A DNA stretch of 64,000 bases, from the NCBI GenBank assembly GCA_039636795.1, contig CP143430.1, forward strand, positions 1,674,001 to 1,738,000. The letters are read 5' to 3'. This document shows, piece by piece, positions 17,432-26,974 of this stretch. Under the pieces are notes generated by a model, which made no database searches, was not told where the DNA came from, and saw only the letters and a list, made by a program, of their open reading frames with translations. Position 1 is the first letter of the stretch; each line of letters starts with the position of its first letter. Made by a program: the position numbers and the translations under genes. This DNA comes from Micrococcaceae bacterium Sec5.1 (GTDB lineage: Bacteria; Actinomycetota; Actinomycetes; Actinomycetales; Micrococcaceae).

Positions 17432-17484
17432 CGACCCACCCCTTTACGAGTGCTTGCAGGAAACTGCGGCTAAGGGGTGGGTCG
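17432..17484. terminator. Terminator after the bkd operon
   Basis: CGACCCACCCCTT (17432-17444) pairs perfectly with AAGGGGTGGGTCG (17472-17484) around a 27-nt loop. It lies between the convergent bkd and epimerase genes and could serve both. Confidence 0.7.
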
Positions 17485-17488
17485 TCGC

Positions 17489-17523
17489 GCGTTCAGTCTT
17501 CTGTTGTGCGTTCAGTCTTCTGT
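17489..17523. repeat. 16-bp direct repeat at the 3' end of the epimerase gene
   Basis: GCGTTCAGTCTTCTGT occurs at 17489-17504 and 17508-17523, a 19-bp period. The second copy contains the epimerase stop codon. Confidence 0.8.
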
Positions 17524-18384
17524 GGGGGTGGTCCGATTGGAGTGGACGTCGCGCCAGCTGTGTTCCGGCTCGAAGCCCAGGAGCCTGCGGGCTTTGTCGA
17601 TGGACAGCATGGTTTCATGCTGGCCCAGTTCCTTGACAACCTCGACGCCGGGAAAGACTTCCGAAGCGAGCTCGGCGCTGCTTCGGCTCATCACGGTGTC
17701 GGAAGCGGCGATGATGAAGGTCTCGAAACCGGGTGCACCTTTCTCCAGGGCGCGGACAACGGCCTGGGCGCCGTCTCGGGCATCGATGTAGCCCCAGAGA
17801 TTCCACTTGCGCAGGGTGGCCTCCGAGTCAAAGGACGGGAAGGCGTCGTAGTCTTCGGGGTCCATCACGTTGGAGAATCTTAGTGCGGTGATGCTCAACG
17901 CCGGGTCCCAGCGCGTGAGCTGGATGGCCATCTGCTCCTCGAGGTGTTTCACGAGGGAGTACGTGCTTTCAGGCCGCGCCGCGTACTCCTCATCCACGGG
18001 AATGTAGGGAGGGTCGATGTCGAAGGGGAGTCCCAGGACCGTCTCGCTGGAGGCATAAACCACCTTCTTGATGCCCGCTCGCCGCGCTGCCTGAAAGACG
18101 TTGTAGGTGGAGAGCATGTTGTTTTCAAAAATTGCGGCGTCCGGAGCCAACCCTGGTGCGGGGATGGCAGCCAAATGGACGATGGCGTCCAAGCCGCTGT
18201 GTTGGTCGTCCAAGCCGAGGACGACGTCCAGGACCTGTCCATAATTGCGAAGGTCCACGTTTACATAGCCGCGACCCCTCTTGCCTGCGCGGTCAATGTT
18301 GAGCACGTTGTGGCCATCCTGCGTCAGCCGGCGGACCACGCTCCTGCCCAGTTTTCCGCTTCCGCCGGTTACGGCAATCCTCAT
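17512..18384 (-). CDS. NAD(P)-dependent epimerase/dehydratase
   Basis: A 290-residue extended short-chain dehydrogenase. It has the N-terminal nucleotide-binding motif TGGSGKLG (a GxxGxxG variant at about 7-14), DAIVHLAAIP, and the catalytic YSLVK with an upstream ASSETV Ser. Substrate is probably a sugar nucleotide or sugar acid (uronate dehydrogenase-like proteins look similar); the neighbours do not decide. ATG 18384 follows GAGGAG and is preferred to the frame opening at 18414. Confidence 0.85.
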   Translation of the reverse strand: MRIAVTGGSGKLGRSVVRRLTQDGHNVLNIDRAGKRGRGYVNVDLRNYGQVLDVVLGLDDQHSGLDAIVHLAAIPAPGLAPDAAIFENNMLSTYNVFQAARRAGIKKVVYASSETVLGLPFDIDPPYIPVDEEYAARPESTYSLVKHLEEQMAIQLTRWDPALSITALRFSNVMDPEDYDAFPSFDSEATLRKWNLWGYIDARDGAQAVVRALEKGAPGFETFIIAASDTVMSRSSAELASEVFPGVEVVKELGQHETMLSIDKARRLLGFEPEHSWRDVHSNRTTPTED

Positions 18385-18552
18385 GGTGTGCTCCTCGATA
18401 GTGGCTGGTGCCAACCCAGTGGCTTTATGGATTCAGTATGGGTTCGAGCTTCAGCCTAGGCTCCACTACCTCCCCGCACAGCCCCTGAAACTGGCCCTGT
18501 GAGTCCTAGGAATACTGGAACGGCCCAAGAACATACGCGCGCAGGCATCCGG

Positions 18553-18616
18553 CACACTTCCGCATACCCACGGCACCGCGCTGGCGCACTTCGGCATACC
18601 CGCGGCACCGCGCTGG
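18553..18616. repeat. 32-bp tandem repeat, two copies
   Basis: Two adjacent 32-bp units (18553-18584 and 18585-18616), 29 of 32 positions alike, each ending in CGGCACCGCGCTGG. They lie in the 260-bp gap between the epimerase promoter side and the end of the HNH gene, where I see no gene. Confidence 0.8.
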
Positions 18617-18644
18617 CCGCACCCCGCATCATTGTCGGGCAGGT

Positions 18645-20333
18645 CTATGTTCTCTGGGGTGTGTGGTGGTGGTTGCGTCGGGGTGTTTGTTTGGGGTCGA
18701 TGTGTGGTGGTGGGGTGAACCAGGGCACGCCGGTGGTCATGTCGATCCGCCACTGTTCTTTGTGGATGACGCCGTGGTGGTGGCTGCAGAGCAGGGTGCC
18801 GTTCTCGGTTCCTGTGGTGCCGCCGTGTGACCAGTAGGTGATGTGGTGGGCTTCGCACCAGGGAGCGGGCATGGTGCAGTCGGGGAACGCGCAGCCGCCG
18901 TCGCGGGCGGTGATGGCTTTGCGGATGTGCGGTGGGAAGATCCGGGTGGTGCGGCCGATGTCCAGGACGCGGGAGTCGCTGCCGAGCAGGACGGGGAGGA
19001 TATCGGCGTCGCAAGCGATTTTGCGGATGGTGTTGGGGTGCATCGGACCCAGGAACGTTGCTGTGCCGGTGCTGAGTCGTTGGTGGTCGGTGCGTCGTTC
19101 GAAGAGGTCGCGTTCGTCGATGGTGGCCGTGACTTGGGGGCGGAGTCCGCCGTTGGCTGGCAGTTTCCCGGTGGTCATCGCGACGGCACAGGCTCCGACG
19201 AGTCCGTCGAGGAGTTTCATGGGGCGGGAACGCCGGTCCAGATCCGGTCCGGTGGGATTACTATCCGTGGTGAGTCGGGGGTTGGTGGCGACGTTCATGG
19301 CGGTGGTGAGGGTTTCGTATTGTTCGGCGGTGGCGAAGATTTCGATGTGGTGCAGCCCGTGGCGGCGTCGGCGGCGGAAGAACGCGCCTTGGAGTTGGCG
19401 GAGGATTTCCTCGCTGGGTTCGGGACCGTCTTGGTCGATCGAATCGACCCAGCGTTTGGCTATTTTGGTGACGAAGTCCGGGTCGGATTCAATGGCTGTG
19501 GCGGTGAGGGCGTGTTCCATCCGGGTGAGCGTGTCTTCGTCGGTGAGCAGCCGGACTTTTTCCAGAGCGCTGCTGATGATCGTAGCGGACCGGGAAGGCA
19601 CCAGCGCTGAGGAGAGGGCTTCGGCCAGCACTTCGCGCCGGGCCGGGATCTCCTGCCCGGCCATTCCGGTCTGCGGAAGGACGTCGGGTGCGAGGGCGAG
19701 CCTGCGCCGGGCTTCCCCGATGCTGATCCGCAACCGGGCCCGAAGGAACTCAGCGGCATTCCGGTACCCGTCATCCAGGAAGCTGGCCGTGCCCGTAACC
19801 GTCGCACGCGTGGCTGGTTCAGTCCAACCGGTCCGCCACTCCGGCGCGCTAGCCGAGGACCCCGGCGACGCTTGTTGTGCTTCCTTCCGGGTCCTTTCCA
19901 CCGCTTGCGCCGCGACAACCTGCAAGTACTCCAACGACCGGGAGATCTCCTCGATCCTGCCGGCAAAGTCAGCGGCCTCAACAAACCCAAACAGCCGCGC
20001 CGCATCGGCTGCTGCAGTCAACCGCAAGGGGTCCAGAAGAGCCGCGCCGTCCTCAAGAAGAGCCGCCACGTCCCGTCCGGTAGCCGCAGGTTTGGGATAC
20101 CTATTTTCGAAATGGGGGCTCGGCTGGGCAAGCCCGGCTCTGTTGCCCAGGCCGGCTCTGTTGCCCAGCCCGTGGAAATGGCCGATCGAGATGATGGGCG
20201 CCGTCGAATCCTTGAACCCGGCCCTGACCAAGTCCGGCATGCTCAAGAAGCGCTGTGACCGGGCAGCGGCCAGGGCAGCAACAACAGGGGACGATCCCGT
20301 CCGAAGTGCCGTTAGCTGCCCCATATCTTCCAT
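18645..20333 (-). CDS. DUF222/HNH endonuclease-domain protein
   Basis: The 562-residue protein has a DUF222 (13E12-repeat) region over most of its length and a C-terminal HNH nuclease domain: CAFPDCTMP, WCEAHHITYWSHGG, then NGTLLCSHHHGVIHKEQW. The catalytic HH and zinc-binding Cys residues are present. These proteins occur in many copies in Arthrobacter and Mycobacterium genomes; their function is unknown, and homing or mobile origin is suspected but unproven. A GLGNRA hexapeptide is tandemly duplicated near the N terminus. ATG 20333 is chosen; TTG 20339 is also open. Confidence 0.88.
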   Translation of the reverse strand: MEDMGQLTALRTGSSPVVAALAAARSQRFLSMPDLVRAGFKDSTAPIISIGHFHGLGNRAGLGNRAGLAQPSPHFENRYPKPAATGRDVAALLEDGAALLDPLRLTAAADAARLFGFVEAADFAGRIEEISRSLEYLQVVAAQAVERTRKEAQQASPGSSASAPEWRTGWTEPATRATVTGTASFLDDGYRNAAEFLRARLRISIGEARRRLALAPDVLPQTGMAGQEIPARREVLAEALSSALVPSRSATIISSALEKVRLLTDEDTLTRMEHALTATAIESDPDFVTKIAKRWVDSIDQDGPEPSEEILRQLQGAFFRRRRRHGLHHIEIFATAEQYETLTTAMNVATNPRLTTDSNPTGPDLDRRSRPMKLLDGLVGACAVAMTTGKLPANGGLRPQVTATIDERDLFERRTDHQRLSTGTATFLGPMHPNTIRKIACDADILPVLLGSDSRVLDIGRTTRIFPPHIRKAITARDGGCAFPDCTMPAPWCEAHHITYWSHGGTTGTENGTLLCSHHHGVIHKEQWRIDMTTGVPWFTPPPHIDPKQTPRRNHHHTPQRT

Positions 20334-20411
20334 GATCAAATCATTTCATCGGGGTCCGACATTTTAAGAGGAACCTGGAAGACAGCTCCAACCTCCCGGC
20401 AAAACCAACAA

Positions 20412-21044
20412 TCAGGCTGAGGTCAGCGCAGCCAGGGCCATCTGCTCCAGAATGGGCCTGGCAGACTTCACAGCGATCCTCCGTCCGTGATGGCGGACGG
20501 AGTGGGGCGTGGAATTGATCAGGCCAAAGGCTGCGTGTGCCCGGACACGGAGGCCGGCGACATCTGCGCCGTGGTGGATGCGAGCCAGGACGTCTACCCA
20601 CGTTTCAACGTAGGTGCGTTGCAAGGATCGGACTTCGGCTTGGTCGGCGCTGCTGAGGCTCCCGAAGTCGCGATCCTGGACGCGGATGACGTCCGGGTTG
20701 CTCAGCGCAAAGTCCACCTGGAACTGGATCAAGCCCTTCAGCGCCTCCATGGGATTCTCCGCTTCCGTGACCACGCGGAGGCCGCCGTCGAGCAGGTCGC
20801 GGCTGACGCTGAGGAGGAGCTCGCCGAGGACGGCCTGCTTACCGGGGAAGTGCCGGTACACGGCGGGACCGCTGACGCCTGCGGCCGCACCAAGATCCTC
20901 AAGCGAAACCCTGTTGAAGCCATTCTCTGCGAAGAGTCCCGCCGCCGCTGAAAGCAATGCCAGCCTGCGGAGTTCCTTGGCCTGGCCCCGCTGGGTTGCT
21001 GCGGCTGGGCTGCGGACAGTGCCTGTTTCCGGGCCTCCGGTCAC
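20412..21044 (-). CDS. TetR-family regulator of the leucine operon (BkaR-like)
   Basis: A 210-residue TetR regulator. The N-terminal HTH (about 20-70) has LFAENGFNRVSLEDLGAAAGVSGPAVYRHFPGKQAVL, seen here at its ends LFAENGF and VYRHF. The C-terminal ligand domain is less conserved. It is divergent from the acyl-CoA carboxylase operon; in M. tuberculosis the TetR regulator BkaR (Rv2506) sits next to the homologous leucine operon, so it probably represses here and is released by an acyl-CoA (inference). The GTG start follows AGGAGGAGGAG. Confidence 0.92.
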   Translation of the reverse strand: MTGGPETGTVRSPAAATQRGQAKELRRLALLSAAAGLFAENGFNRVSLEDLGAAAGVSGPAVYRHFPGKQAVLGELLLSVSRDLLDGGLRVVTEAENPMEALKGLIQFQVDFALSNPDVIRVQDRDFGSLSSADQAEVRSLQRTYVETWVDVLARIHHGADVAGLRVRAHAAFGLINSTPHSVRHHGRRIAVKSARPILEQMALAALTSA

Positions 21045-21066
21045 GTTCTCCTCCTCCTAGGCGTGC

Positions 21067-21088
21067 AACTGTGCTGGACATCACAGTT
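21067..21088. promoter_or_regulatory. CRP/GlxR-like operator upstream of the leucine operon
   Basis: AACTGTG-N8-CACAGTT is a perfect 7-bp inverted repeat. Within it TGTGC-N6-TCACA (21070-21085) matches the CRP-family consensus at 9 of 10 positions. It lies between the TetR gene and the carboxylase operon. Confidence 0.55.
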
Positions 21089-21097
21089 AATAAAGAC

Positions 21098-21115
21098 TAA
21101 CCTAAATTTCAGTTA
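21098..21115. promoter_or_regulatory. Candidate TetR operator
   Basis: TAACCTAAATTTCAGTTA is an 18-bp dyad, symmetric except for two mismatched pairs. The half TAACCGAAAT recurs at 21124-21133, so the regulator may bind twice. The position in the divergent gap fits autoregulation plus repression of the carboxylase operon. Confidence 0.55.
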
Positions 21116-21148
21116 CGTGGCACTAACCGAAATGGCCTGGGGCCGGGA

Positions 21149-22774
21149 ATGGAACAGTGGTCAATGGAGACAATCGCCAGCTTGGCAGGACCCAACAGCG
21201 GCACCTTTGAAGCCAATCAGGAAGCGCAGCTGGCCCTCGTAGGAGAACTGAAGGAAAGGCTTGCCACAGCAGCCCTTGGGGGGCCCGCGAAATCCAGGGA
21301 GCGGCACGTCGCCCGTGGCAAACTGTTGCCCCGCCAGCGCATTGACTACCTCCTGGACGAGGGCAGCCCGTTCCTTGAGATAGCACCCTTGGCCGCCAAT
21401 GGCATGTACAACGATGATTCGCCGGGCGCAGGAGTGATTGCCGGTATTGGGTTGGTCCATGGCCGGCACGTCCTTGTGATTTCCAACGATGCCACGGTCA
21501 AGGGCGGCACGTACTACCCCATGACGGTCAAGAAGCATCTAAGGGCCCAGGAAATTGCCCTGGAAAACAACCTTCCATGCATCTACCTCGTGGATTCCGG
21601 GGGAGCGTTCCTGCCCAAGCAGGATGAGGTGTTCCCCGACAAAGAGCACTTTGGCCGGATCTTCTACAACCAGGCGCGCATGTCCGCAGCGAAGATCCCT
21701 CAAATCGCCTCGGTGATGGGTTCATGCACGGCCGGCGGAGCATATGTGCCGGCCATGAGTGACGAGACAGTGATTGTCCGCAACCAGGGCACTATCTTCC
21801 TCGGCGGCCCCCCACTGGTGAAGGCAGCGATTGGCGAGATTGTCACCGCTGAAGAACTAGGTGGCGGCGAGGTGCACTCTAGGATTTCCGGAGTTACGGA
21901 CCACCTGGCCGAAAACGATCAGCACGCGCTGGAGATCGTCCGGGACATCGTCGGGACGTTGCCCAAGCCAGCCCCACCGGCGTGGGACGTGCTCGACGTC
22001 GTCCTGCCGCCCGTCGTCGACCCCTCCGGGATTTATGGCGTGGTCCCCACAGACGTCAACGCCCAGTACGATGTCCGCGAAGTCATCGCCCGGCTCGTGG
22101 ACGGATCCCAATTCCATGAGTTCAAGAAGAACTACGGCACCACGCTGGTGACTGGATTCGCTCATCTCCATGGACACCCTGTTGGCATCGTGGCCAACAA
22201 CGGGGTCCTGTTCAGTGAGTCCTCGCTCAAGGGCGCCCACTTCATCGAACTCTGCGATCAGCGCGGGATCCCGCTGATCTTCCTGCAGAACCTCTCCGGT
22301 TTCATGGTGGGCAAAGACTACGAGCAAGGCGGCATTGCCAAAAACGGCGCAAAGATGGTGACCGCCGTCGCAACGGCGAGGGTACCCAAGCTGACAGTTG
22401 TCATCGGCGGCTCTTTCGGCGCCGGAAACTACTCCATGTGCGGGCGTGCCTACTCGCCGCGTTTCCTGTGGATGTGGCCCGCTGCCCGTATTTCGGTAAT
22501 GGGCGGAAGCCAGGCATCCAGTGTCCTTGCAACGGTCAAACGGGACCAGTACGAGGCCGCTGGCCAGGAATGGTCCGCCGAGGAAGAGGAGGCCTTCAAA
22601 GCTCCCATTAAGCAGCAGTACGAGGAACAAGGCAGCCCCTATTACTCCACCGCCCGGCTTTGGGATGACGGCATCATCGATCCCGCAGACACCCGACGGG
22701 TCCTGGGCATGGCTTTGGACGTCGTCTCCCGCCAGCAACTGCCCGAGACCTCCTTCGGCCTCTTCAGGATGTGA
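21149..22774 (+). CDS. accD1: Acyl-CoA carboxylase beta subunit (methylcrotonyl-CoA carboxylase)
   Basis: The carboxyltransferase half of a biotin-dependent acyl-CoA carboxylase, 541 residues (normal for the family). It has the N-terminal crotonase-like fold with [18 protein letters not shown] and the C-terminal half with [15 protein letters not shown] and [15 protein letters not shown]. Its partners (isovaleryl-type dehydrogenase, CoA-transferase, MaoC, CitE-like lyase) point to 3-methylcrotonyl-CoA as substrate. ATG 21149 is used; ATG 21164 is possible. Confidence 0.93.
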   Translation: MEQWSMETIASLAGPNSGTFEANQEAQLALVGELKERLATAALGGPAKSRERHVARGKLLPRQRIDYLLDEGSPFLEIAPLAANGMYNDDSPGAGVIAGIGLVHGRHVLVISNDATVKGGTYYPMTVKKHLRAQEIALENNLPCIYLVDSGGAFLPKQDEVFPDKEHFGRIFYNQARMSAAKIPQIASVMGSCTAGGAYVPAMSDETVIVRNQGTIFLGGPPLVKAAIGEIVTAEELGGGEVHSRISGVTDHLAENDQHALEIVRDIVGTLPKPAPPAWDVLDVVLPPVVDPSGIYGVVPTDVNAQYDVREVIARLVDGSQFHEFKKNYGTTLVTGFAHLHGHPVGIVANNGVLFSESSLKGAHFIELCDQRGIPLIFLQNLSGFMVGKDYEQGGIAKNGAKMVTAVATARVPKLTVVIGGSFGAGNYSMCGRAYSPRFLWMWPAARISVMGGSQASSVLATVKRDQYEAAGQEWSAEEEEAFKAPIKQQYEEQGSPYYSTARLWDDGIIDPADTRRVLGMALDVVSRQQLPETSFGLFRM

Positions 22775-22776
22775 CC

Positions 22777-24981
22777 ATGACTCTGCCAACCACCACAGCA
22801 TCAGCCGCCACCGTGGCGTCCCGTCCGTTCAGCGCCGTCCTCGTTGCCAACCGTGGTGAGATCGCTTGCCGCGTGATCCGAACCCTCCGGGACATGGGCA
22901 TCCGCTCCATTGCCGTCTATTCGGACGCGGACAAGCATGCCAAGCACGTGGCGCTTGCCGATACCGCAGTGGCAATCGGGGGGACGGCGCCCTCGGAGAG
23001 CTACTTGAAAATCGACGCCATCATCGATGCCTGTCGCCGCAGCGGTGCGGTGGCAGTCCATCCTGGCTACGGCTTCCTGTCCGAGAATGTGGAGTTCGCC
23101 AAAGCCCTTGACGTGGCGGGGATAACGTTCATCGGACCGGGCGTCGACGCGATCGAGGTCATGGGTGACAAGATTCGTTCCAAGAATCACGTCATGGCCT
23201 ACGACGTCCCCTGCGTACCCGGAATCGCGGTCCCCGGTCTCACCGATCAGGAACTGATCGACGCTGCGCCCTCGGTAGGTTTTCCTTTGCTCATCAAGCC
23301 CTCGGCAGGCGGCGGCGGCAAGGGGATGCACATCGTTCAGCGGCCCGAAGACATGGCTGCCACACTGCAGACCGCACGGCGTGTGGCAGCTTCGGCGTTC
23401 GGGGATGACACCCTTTTCCTGGAACGGCTCATCAAGGCACCCCGCCACATCGAGGTCCAGGTCCTCGCTGACAACCACGGCAACGTCATCCATCTGGGCG
23501 AGCGCGAATGTTCCCTTCAACGCCGCCATCAGAAAGTTATTGAGGAAGCTCCTTCAGCACTCTTTGAGTCGCTGGCGGACGGCCCGGCCGAACGGGCACG
23601 CATTGGAGAGGCAGCTTGCAACGCAGCACGTTCGGTCAAATACAGTGGTGCCGGCACGGTGGAATTTTTGGTGTCCGACGAACATCCCGATGAGTTCTTC
23701 TTCATGGAGATGAACACGCGCTTGCAGGTGGAGCACCCCGTCACCGAAATGGTCACAGGGATAGACCTCGTTGAATGGCAGGTGCGGATCGCCGCCGGTG
23801 AGGTACTCACCGTTGCGCAGTCCGACGTCGTTCTTGACGGCCACGCCGTAGAGGCACGCGTGTATGCCGAAGTACCGGAGCGGAACTTCATGCCCTCGAT
23901 GGGGCGCGTCGTGGCGCTCGCCGAGAATGGCGGGACGGATCCCAAGGTGCTTGGCCAGCAACGCTCCCGCGCGAACGTCCGGATCGACTCCGCGATGCGC
24001 GAGGACCTTGAGATCACCGGCGACTACGATCCCATGCTGGCCAAAGTCATCGCGTGGGGCGAAAACCGCGCTGCTGCCCTGGACACCTTGGACGCCGCCC
24101 TGGGCAGGTACACCCTGCTGGGCTTGGACACGAACGTGGAATATCTCCAGCTGCTGATCAATGATCCTGACGTCCGCGCCGGCCACCTGGACACGGGGCT
24201 GATCGAACGCAAGCTGCCGTCCATGGAGTTCAGGCACGCAGGCGCCAACGAATTGATCGCTGCCTCCCTGACGCTGTGGCTTGAAAACAAAGCGCTGTGG
24301 CTCGAAAAGAAGGCAAACGCTGGGGCTGCTGCCCATGCCGGCAACGCCTGGAGCTCGCTTGATTCCTGGCGCATTGGCGCCCGCGGCGCCTGGAGTGCCA
24401 CGTTCGGACTGCCGGGTGGCGGCACCTCCACCGTTGCTTTGACGGAGGACTCCGGCACCTTCTCGGCAGTTATCGACGGCGGCCCTGACGCGGGCCGTTC
24501 GGCCAAAGTCAACGCCGTGGAACGGACCGGGGACGGCATCGTCCTGGAGATCGACGGCGGCCGGGTCACCTATGCGGCGGGGCTGCCACCAGCCGAGGCG
24601 AACGGAATCCGGGCGATCTACCTTGGCAAGGATGGCTGGTCCTGCCGCCTGGAAGTCCTGGACCGCACCGAACGTCTCCGGAGGATGCTGGCAGGCATCC
24701 AGCGCGAAGAAGGTGCGGCAGACCCGGAGGTGCGCTCGCCGATGCCGGGAACGGTGGTTTCGGTGGCAGTGGCCAACGGAGACATGGTCCAAGAGGGGCA
24801 GCCACTCCTCTCGGTCGAAGCCATGAAAATGGAACACCAATTGGTGGCATCGGTTGCCGGAACCGTCCACCTCACCAGCAAACGGGGCGACCTGGTCAAA
24901 GCCGACCAAGTGCTCGCCACTATTCACGCAGCAGACCCTCTTGAAGGACCCGCAGAAACAGACAAGGATCTCCAGCCATGA
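22777..24981 (+). CDS. accA1: Acyl-CoA carboxylase alpha subunit (biotin carboxylase and BCCP)
   Basis: The 734-residue subunit carries biotin carboxylase and the biotin carrier in one chain. Motifs: FSAVLVANRGEIACRVIRT at the N terminus, the ATP-grasp GGGGKGMHIV, RECSLQRRHQK and EMNTRLQVEHPVTE, and the C-terminal biotinyl Lys684 in EAMKMEH. The central linker contains a tandem LWLENKA/LWLEKKA duplication. It works with the beta subunit to carboxylate methylcrotonyl-CoA. ATG 22777 is preferred over GTG 22771; the gene begins 2 bp after the beta gene. Confidence 0.94.
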   Translation: MTLPTTTASAATVASRPFSAVLVANRGEIACRVIRTLRDMGIRSIAVYSDADKHAKHVALADTAVAIGGTAPSESYLKIDAIIDACRRSGAVAVHPGYGFLSENVEFAKALDVAGITFIGPGVDAIEVMGDKIRSKNHVMAYDVPCVPGIAVPGLTDQELIDAAPSVGFPLLIKPSAGGGGKGMHIVQRPEDMAATLQTARRVAASAFGDDTLFLERLIKAPRHIEVQVLADNHGNVIHLGERECSLQRRHQKVIEEAPSALFESLADGPAERARIGEAACNAARSVKYSGAGTVEFLVSDEHPDEFFFMEMNTRLQVEHPVTEMVTGIDLVEWQVRIAAGEVLTVAQSDVVLDGHAVEARVYAEVPERNFMPSMGRVVALAENGGTDPKVLGQQRSRANVRIDSAMREDLEITGDYDPMLAKVIAWGENRAAALDTLDAALGRYTLLGLDTNVEYLQLLINDPDVRAGHLDTGLIERKLPSMEFRHAGANELIAASLTLWLENKALWLEKKANAGAAAHAGNAWSSLDSWRIGARGAWSATFGLPGGGTSTVALTEDSGTFSAVIDGGPDAGRSAKVNAVERTGDGIVLEIDGGRVTYAAGLPPAEANGIRAIYLGKDGWSCRLEVLDRTERLRRMLAGIQREEGAADPEVRSPMPGTVVSVAVANGDMVQEGQPLLSVEAMKMEHQLVASVAGTVHLTSKRGDLVKADQVLATIHAADPLEGPAETDKDLQP

Positions 24982-26141
24982 GCAGTTTTGACCTTAACGA
25001 GGAATACCAGGACCTCAGTGATTCCGTCCGTGAATTCGCCGATGAAGTGGTGGCACCCGTATCTGCCAAGCACGATGAAGAACACAGCTTCCCCTATGAA
25101 GTGGTCAAGCAGATGGGGGAGATGGGCCTGTTCGGCCTGCCGTTCCCGGAGGAGTTCGGTGGAATGGGCGGGGACTACTTTGCCTTGGCGCTGGCTTTGG
25201 AGCAGTTGGGCCGGGTGGACCAGTCCGTGGCAATTACGCTTGAGGCCGGCGTGTCCCTGGGCGCCATGCCCGTGCACCGTTTCGGCACGCAGGAACAGAA
25301 GGAGCGTTGGCTTCCCGAGCTGGCATCCGGACGGTCCTTGGCCGGATTCGGGTTGACCGAGCGTGAGGCCGGTTCCGATGCGGGCGGCACCAAGACACAC
25401 GCCCACGTGGACAACGGCGAATGGGTCATCAACGGCAACAAGGAGTTCATCACGAACTCCGGCACGGACATCACCACTTTGGTGACCGTCACTGCCGTCA
25501 CCGGTAAGACGGAAAACCCCGATGGCAGCGCCAAGAAAGAAATATCCACCATCCTGGTGCCCACCGAAACCCCGGGCTTCAAGGCCGAGAAGGCCTACAA
25601 CAAGGTGGGCTGGAACGCGTCGGACACGCATCCACTGACTTTGGACAACGTCCGGGTTCCTGAAGCGAACCTCCTGGGCCAGCGGGGCAGGGGATATGCC
25701 AACTTCCTGTCCATTCTTGACGAGGGGCGGATTGCCATTGCCGCCTTGGGCACGGGCGCGGCCCAGGGTTGCGTGGATCTTTCGGTGAAGTATGCCAAGG
25801 AACGTAGCGCCTTTGGCCAGAACATCGGCAAATACCAGGCCATCCAATTCAAGATCGCAAGGATGCAGGCGAGGGCCCATACGGCCCGTTTGGCCTATTA
25901 CGATGCAGCAGCGAGGATGCTGGCCGGCAAGCCGTTCAAGACTGAAGCGGCCATCGCTAAGATGGTCGCAGGCGAGGCTGCCATGGACAACGCACGGGAC
26001 GCCACCCAGGTGTTCGGTGGCTATGGCTTCATCAACGAATTCACAGTGGCACGCCATTACCGCGATTCCAAGATTCTGGAAGTCGGGGAGGGAACCACTG
26101 AGGTCCAGTTGATGCTCATCGCCCGCGAGCTGGGTCTGTAA
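24978..26141 (+). CDS. Acyl-CoA dehydrogenase, probable isovaleryl-CoA dehydrogenase
   Basis: A 387-residue FAD enzyme with the full acyl-CoA dehydrogenase fold. Visible are [34 protein letters not shown] flavin region ([11 protein letters not shown]), and [15 protein letters not shown] near the C terminus. In the matching M. tuberculosis operon this is FadE19. It oxidises isovaleryl-CoA to 3-methylcrotonyl-CoA, feeding the carboxylase next to it (inference from context). It overlaps the alpha subunit by 4 bp. Confidence 0.92.
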   Translation: MSSFDLNEEYQDLSDSVREFADEVVAPVSAKHDEEHSFPYEVVKQMGEMGLFGLPFPEEFGGMGGDYFALALALEQLGRVDQSVAITLEAGVSLGAMPVHRFGTQEQKERWLPELASGRSLAGFGLTEREAGSDAGGTKTHAHVDNGEWVINGNKEFITNSGTDITTLVTVTAVTGKTENPDGSAKKEISTILVPTETPGFKAEKAYNKVGWNASDTHPLTLDNVRVPEANLLGQRGRGYANFLSILDEGRIAIAALGTGAAQGCVDLSVKYAKERSAFGQNIGKYQAIQFKIARMQARAHTARLAYYDAAARMLAGKPFKTEAAIAKMVAGEAAMDNARDATQVFGGYGFINEFTVARHYRDSKILEVGEGTTEVQLMLIARELGL

Positions 26142-26161
26142 CCGTAGGGGAAGGATCAAGG

Positions 26162-26974
26162 ATGATTGACAAGGTTGTTGCCAGCGCCGCGGAAGCGGTG
26201 AAGGACATCCCGGACGGCGCCTCGCTCGCCGTCGGCGGTTTTGGCTTATGCGGCATCCCCGTATCGCTGATCGACGCGCTCCACAGCCAAGGCACCACGG
26301 ACCTGGAGACCGTCAGCAACAACTGTGGCGTGGACGATTGGGGCCTTGGAATCCTCCTCAAGGATGGGCGAATCCGACGCACCATCAGCTCCTACGTGGG
26401 TGAGAACAAGGAGTTTGCCAGGCAGTACCTCGCGGGCGAACTGGAAGTGGTCCTAACCCCGCAGGGAACCCTCGCCGAGAAATTGCGCGCAGGCGGCGCC
26501 GGTATTCCCGCCTTTTACACGAAGGCCGGCGTGGGAACCCAGGTCTCCGAGGGCGGCTTGCCGCAAAAGTACGACGCCGAAGGGAACGTTGCGATCGCCT
26601 CCGAACCCAAGGAGGTGCGGACCTTCAAGGACGCCGACTACGTGTTGGAAGAATCGCTGACGCCGGACTTCGGGCTGGTCCATGCGTGGAAGGGCGACCG
26701 CCACGGCAATCTCGTTTTCCATGCAACAGCCATGAACTTCAACCCCCTGTGTGCCATGGCCGCCAAGACAACCATCGCCGAAGTCGAGGAACTCGTGGAA
26801 GCCGGTGAGCTGGACCCGGAACACATCCATACGCCCGGCATTTTCGTGCAAAGGGTGGTTGTGGCTCCCACAACGGAGAAACGGATTGAGAAACGGACGG
26901 TGGCTCTGACCACCAGCCAGGCAAGCAGCCAAGCACCCAGCCAAGCAACCAGCCAGGCAGGAGCAGCACAGTGA
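26162..26974 (+). CDS. scoA: 3-oxoacid CoA-transferase, subunit A
   Basis: The 270-residue A subunit moves CoA from succinyl-CoA to acetoacetate, the end step of leucine breakdown; homologues in the M. tuberculosis cluster are also candidates for itaconate activation. Motifs: [28 protein letters not shown], and the GKTT-like region near [14 protein letters not shown]. The last 20 residues are an extra tail of SQA(S/P/T) repeats, absent from the usual protein and not expected to matter for catalysis. Confidence 0.93.
   Translation: MIDKVVASAAEAVKDIPDGASLAVGGFGLCGIPVSLIDALHSQGTTDLETVSNNCGVDDWGLGILLKDGRIRRTISSYVGENKEFARQYLAGELEVVLTPQGTLAEKLRAGGAGIPAFYTKAGVGTQVSEGGLPQKYDAEGNVAIASEPKEVRTFKDADYVLEESLTPDFGLVHAWKGDRHGNLVFHATAMNFNPLCAMAAKTTIAEVEELVEAGELDPEHIHTPGIFVQRVVVAPTTEKRIEKRTVALTTSQASSQAPSQATSQAGAAQ

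Noticed and set aside
18645..20333. HNH protein as an intein or group I intron homing enzyme
   Set aside because: It is a stand-alone DUF222/HNH gene with no intein splice motifs and no interrupted host gene.
18838..20367. 509-residue plus-strand frame over the HNH gene
   Set aside because: Arg/Ser-rich shadow of the DUF222/HNH gene on the other strand.
21149..22774. Propionyl-CoA carboxylase as the role of the beta subunit
   Set aside because: Neighbouring isovaleryl-type dehydrogenase, MaoC and CitE-like lyase genes fit methylcrotonyl-CoA better, though sequence alone does not exclude it.
23554..24927. 457-residue minus-strand frame over accA1
   Set aside because: It is the reverse of a well-supported biotin carboxylase gene, with no domain and codon pattern typical of a shadow in high-GC DNA.
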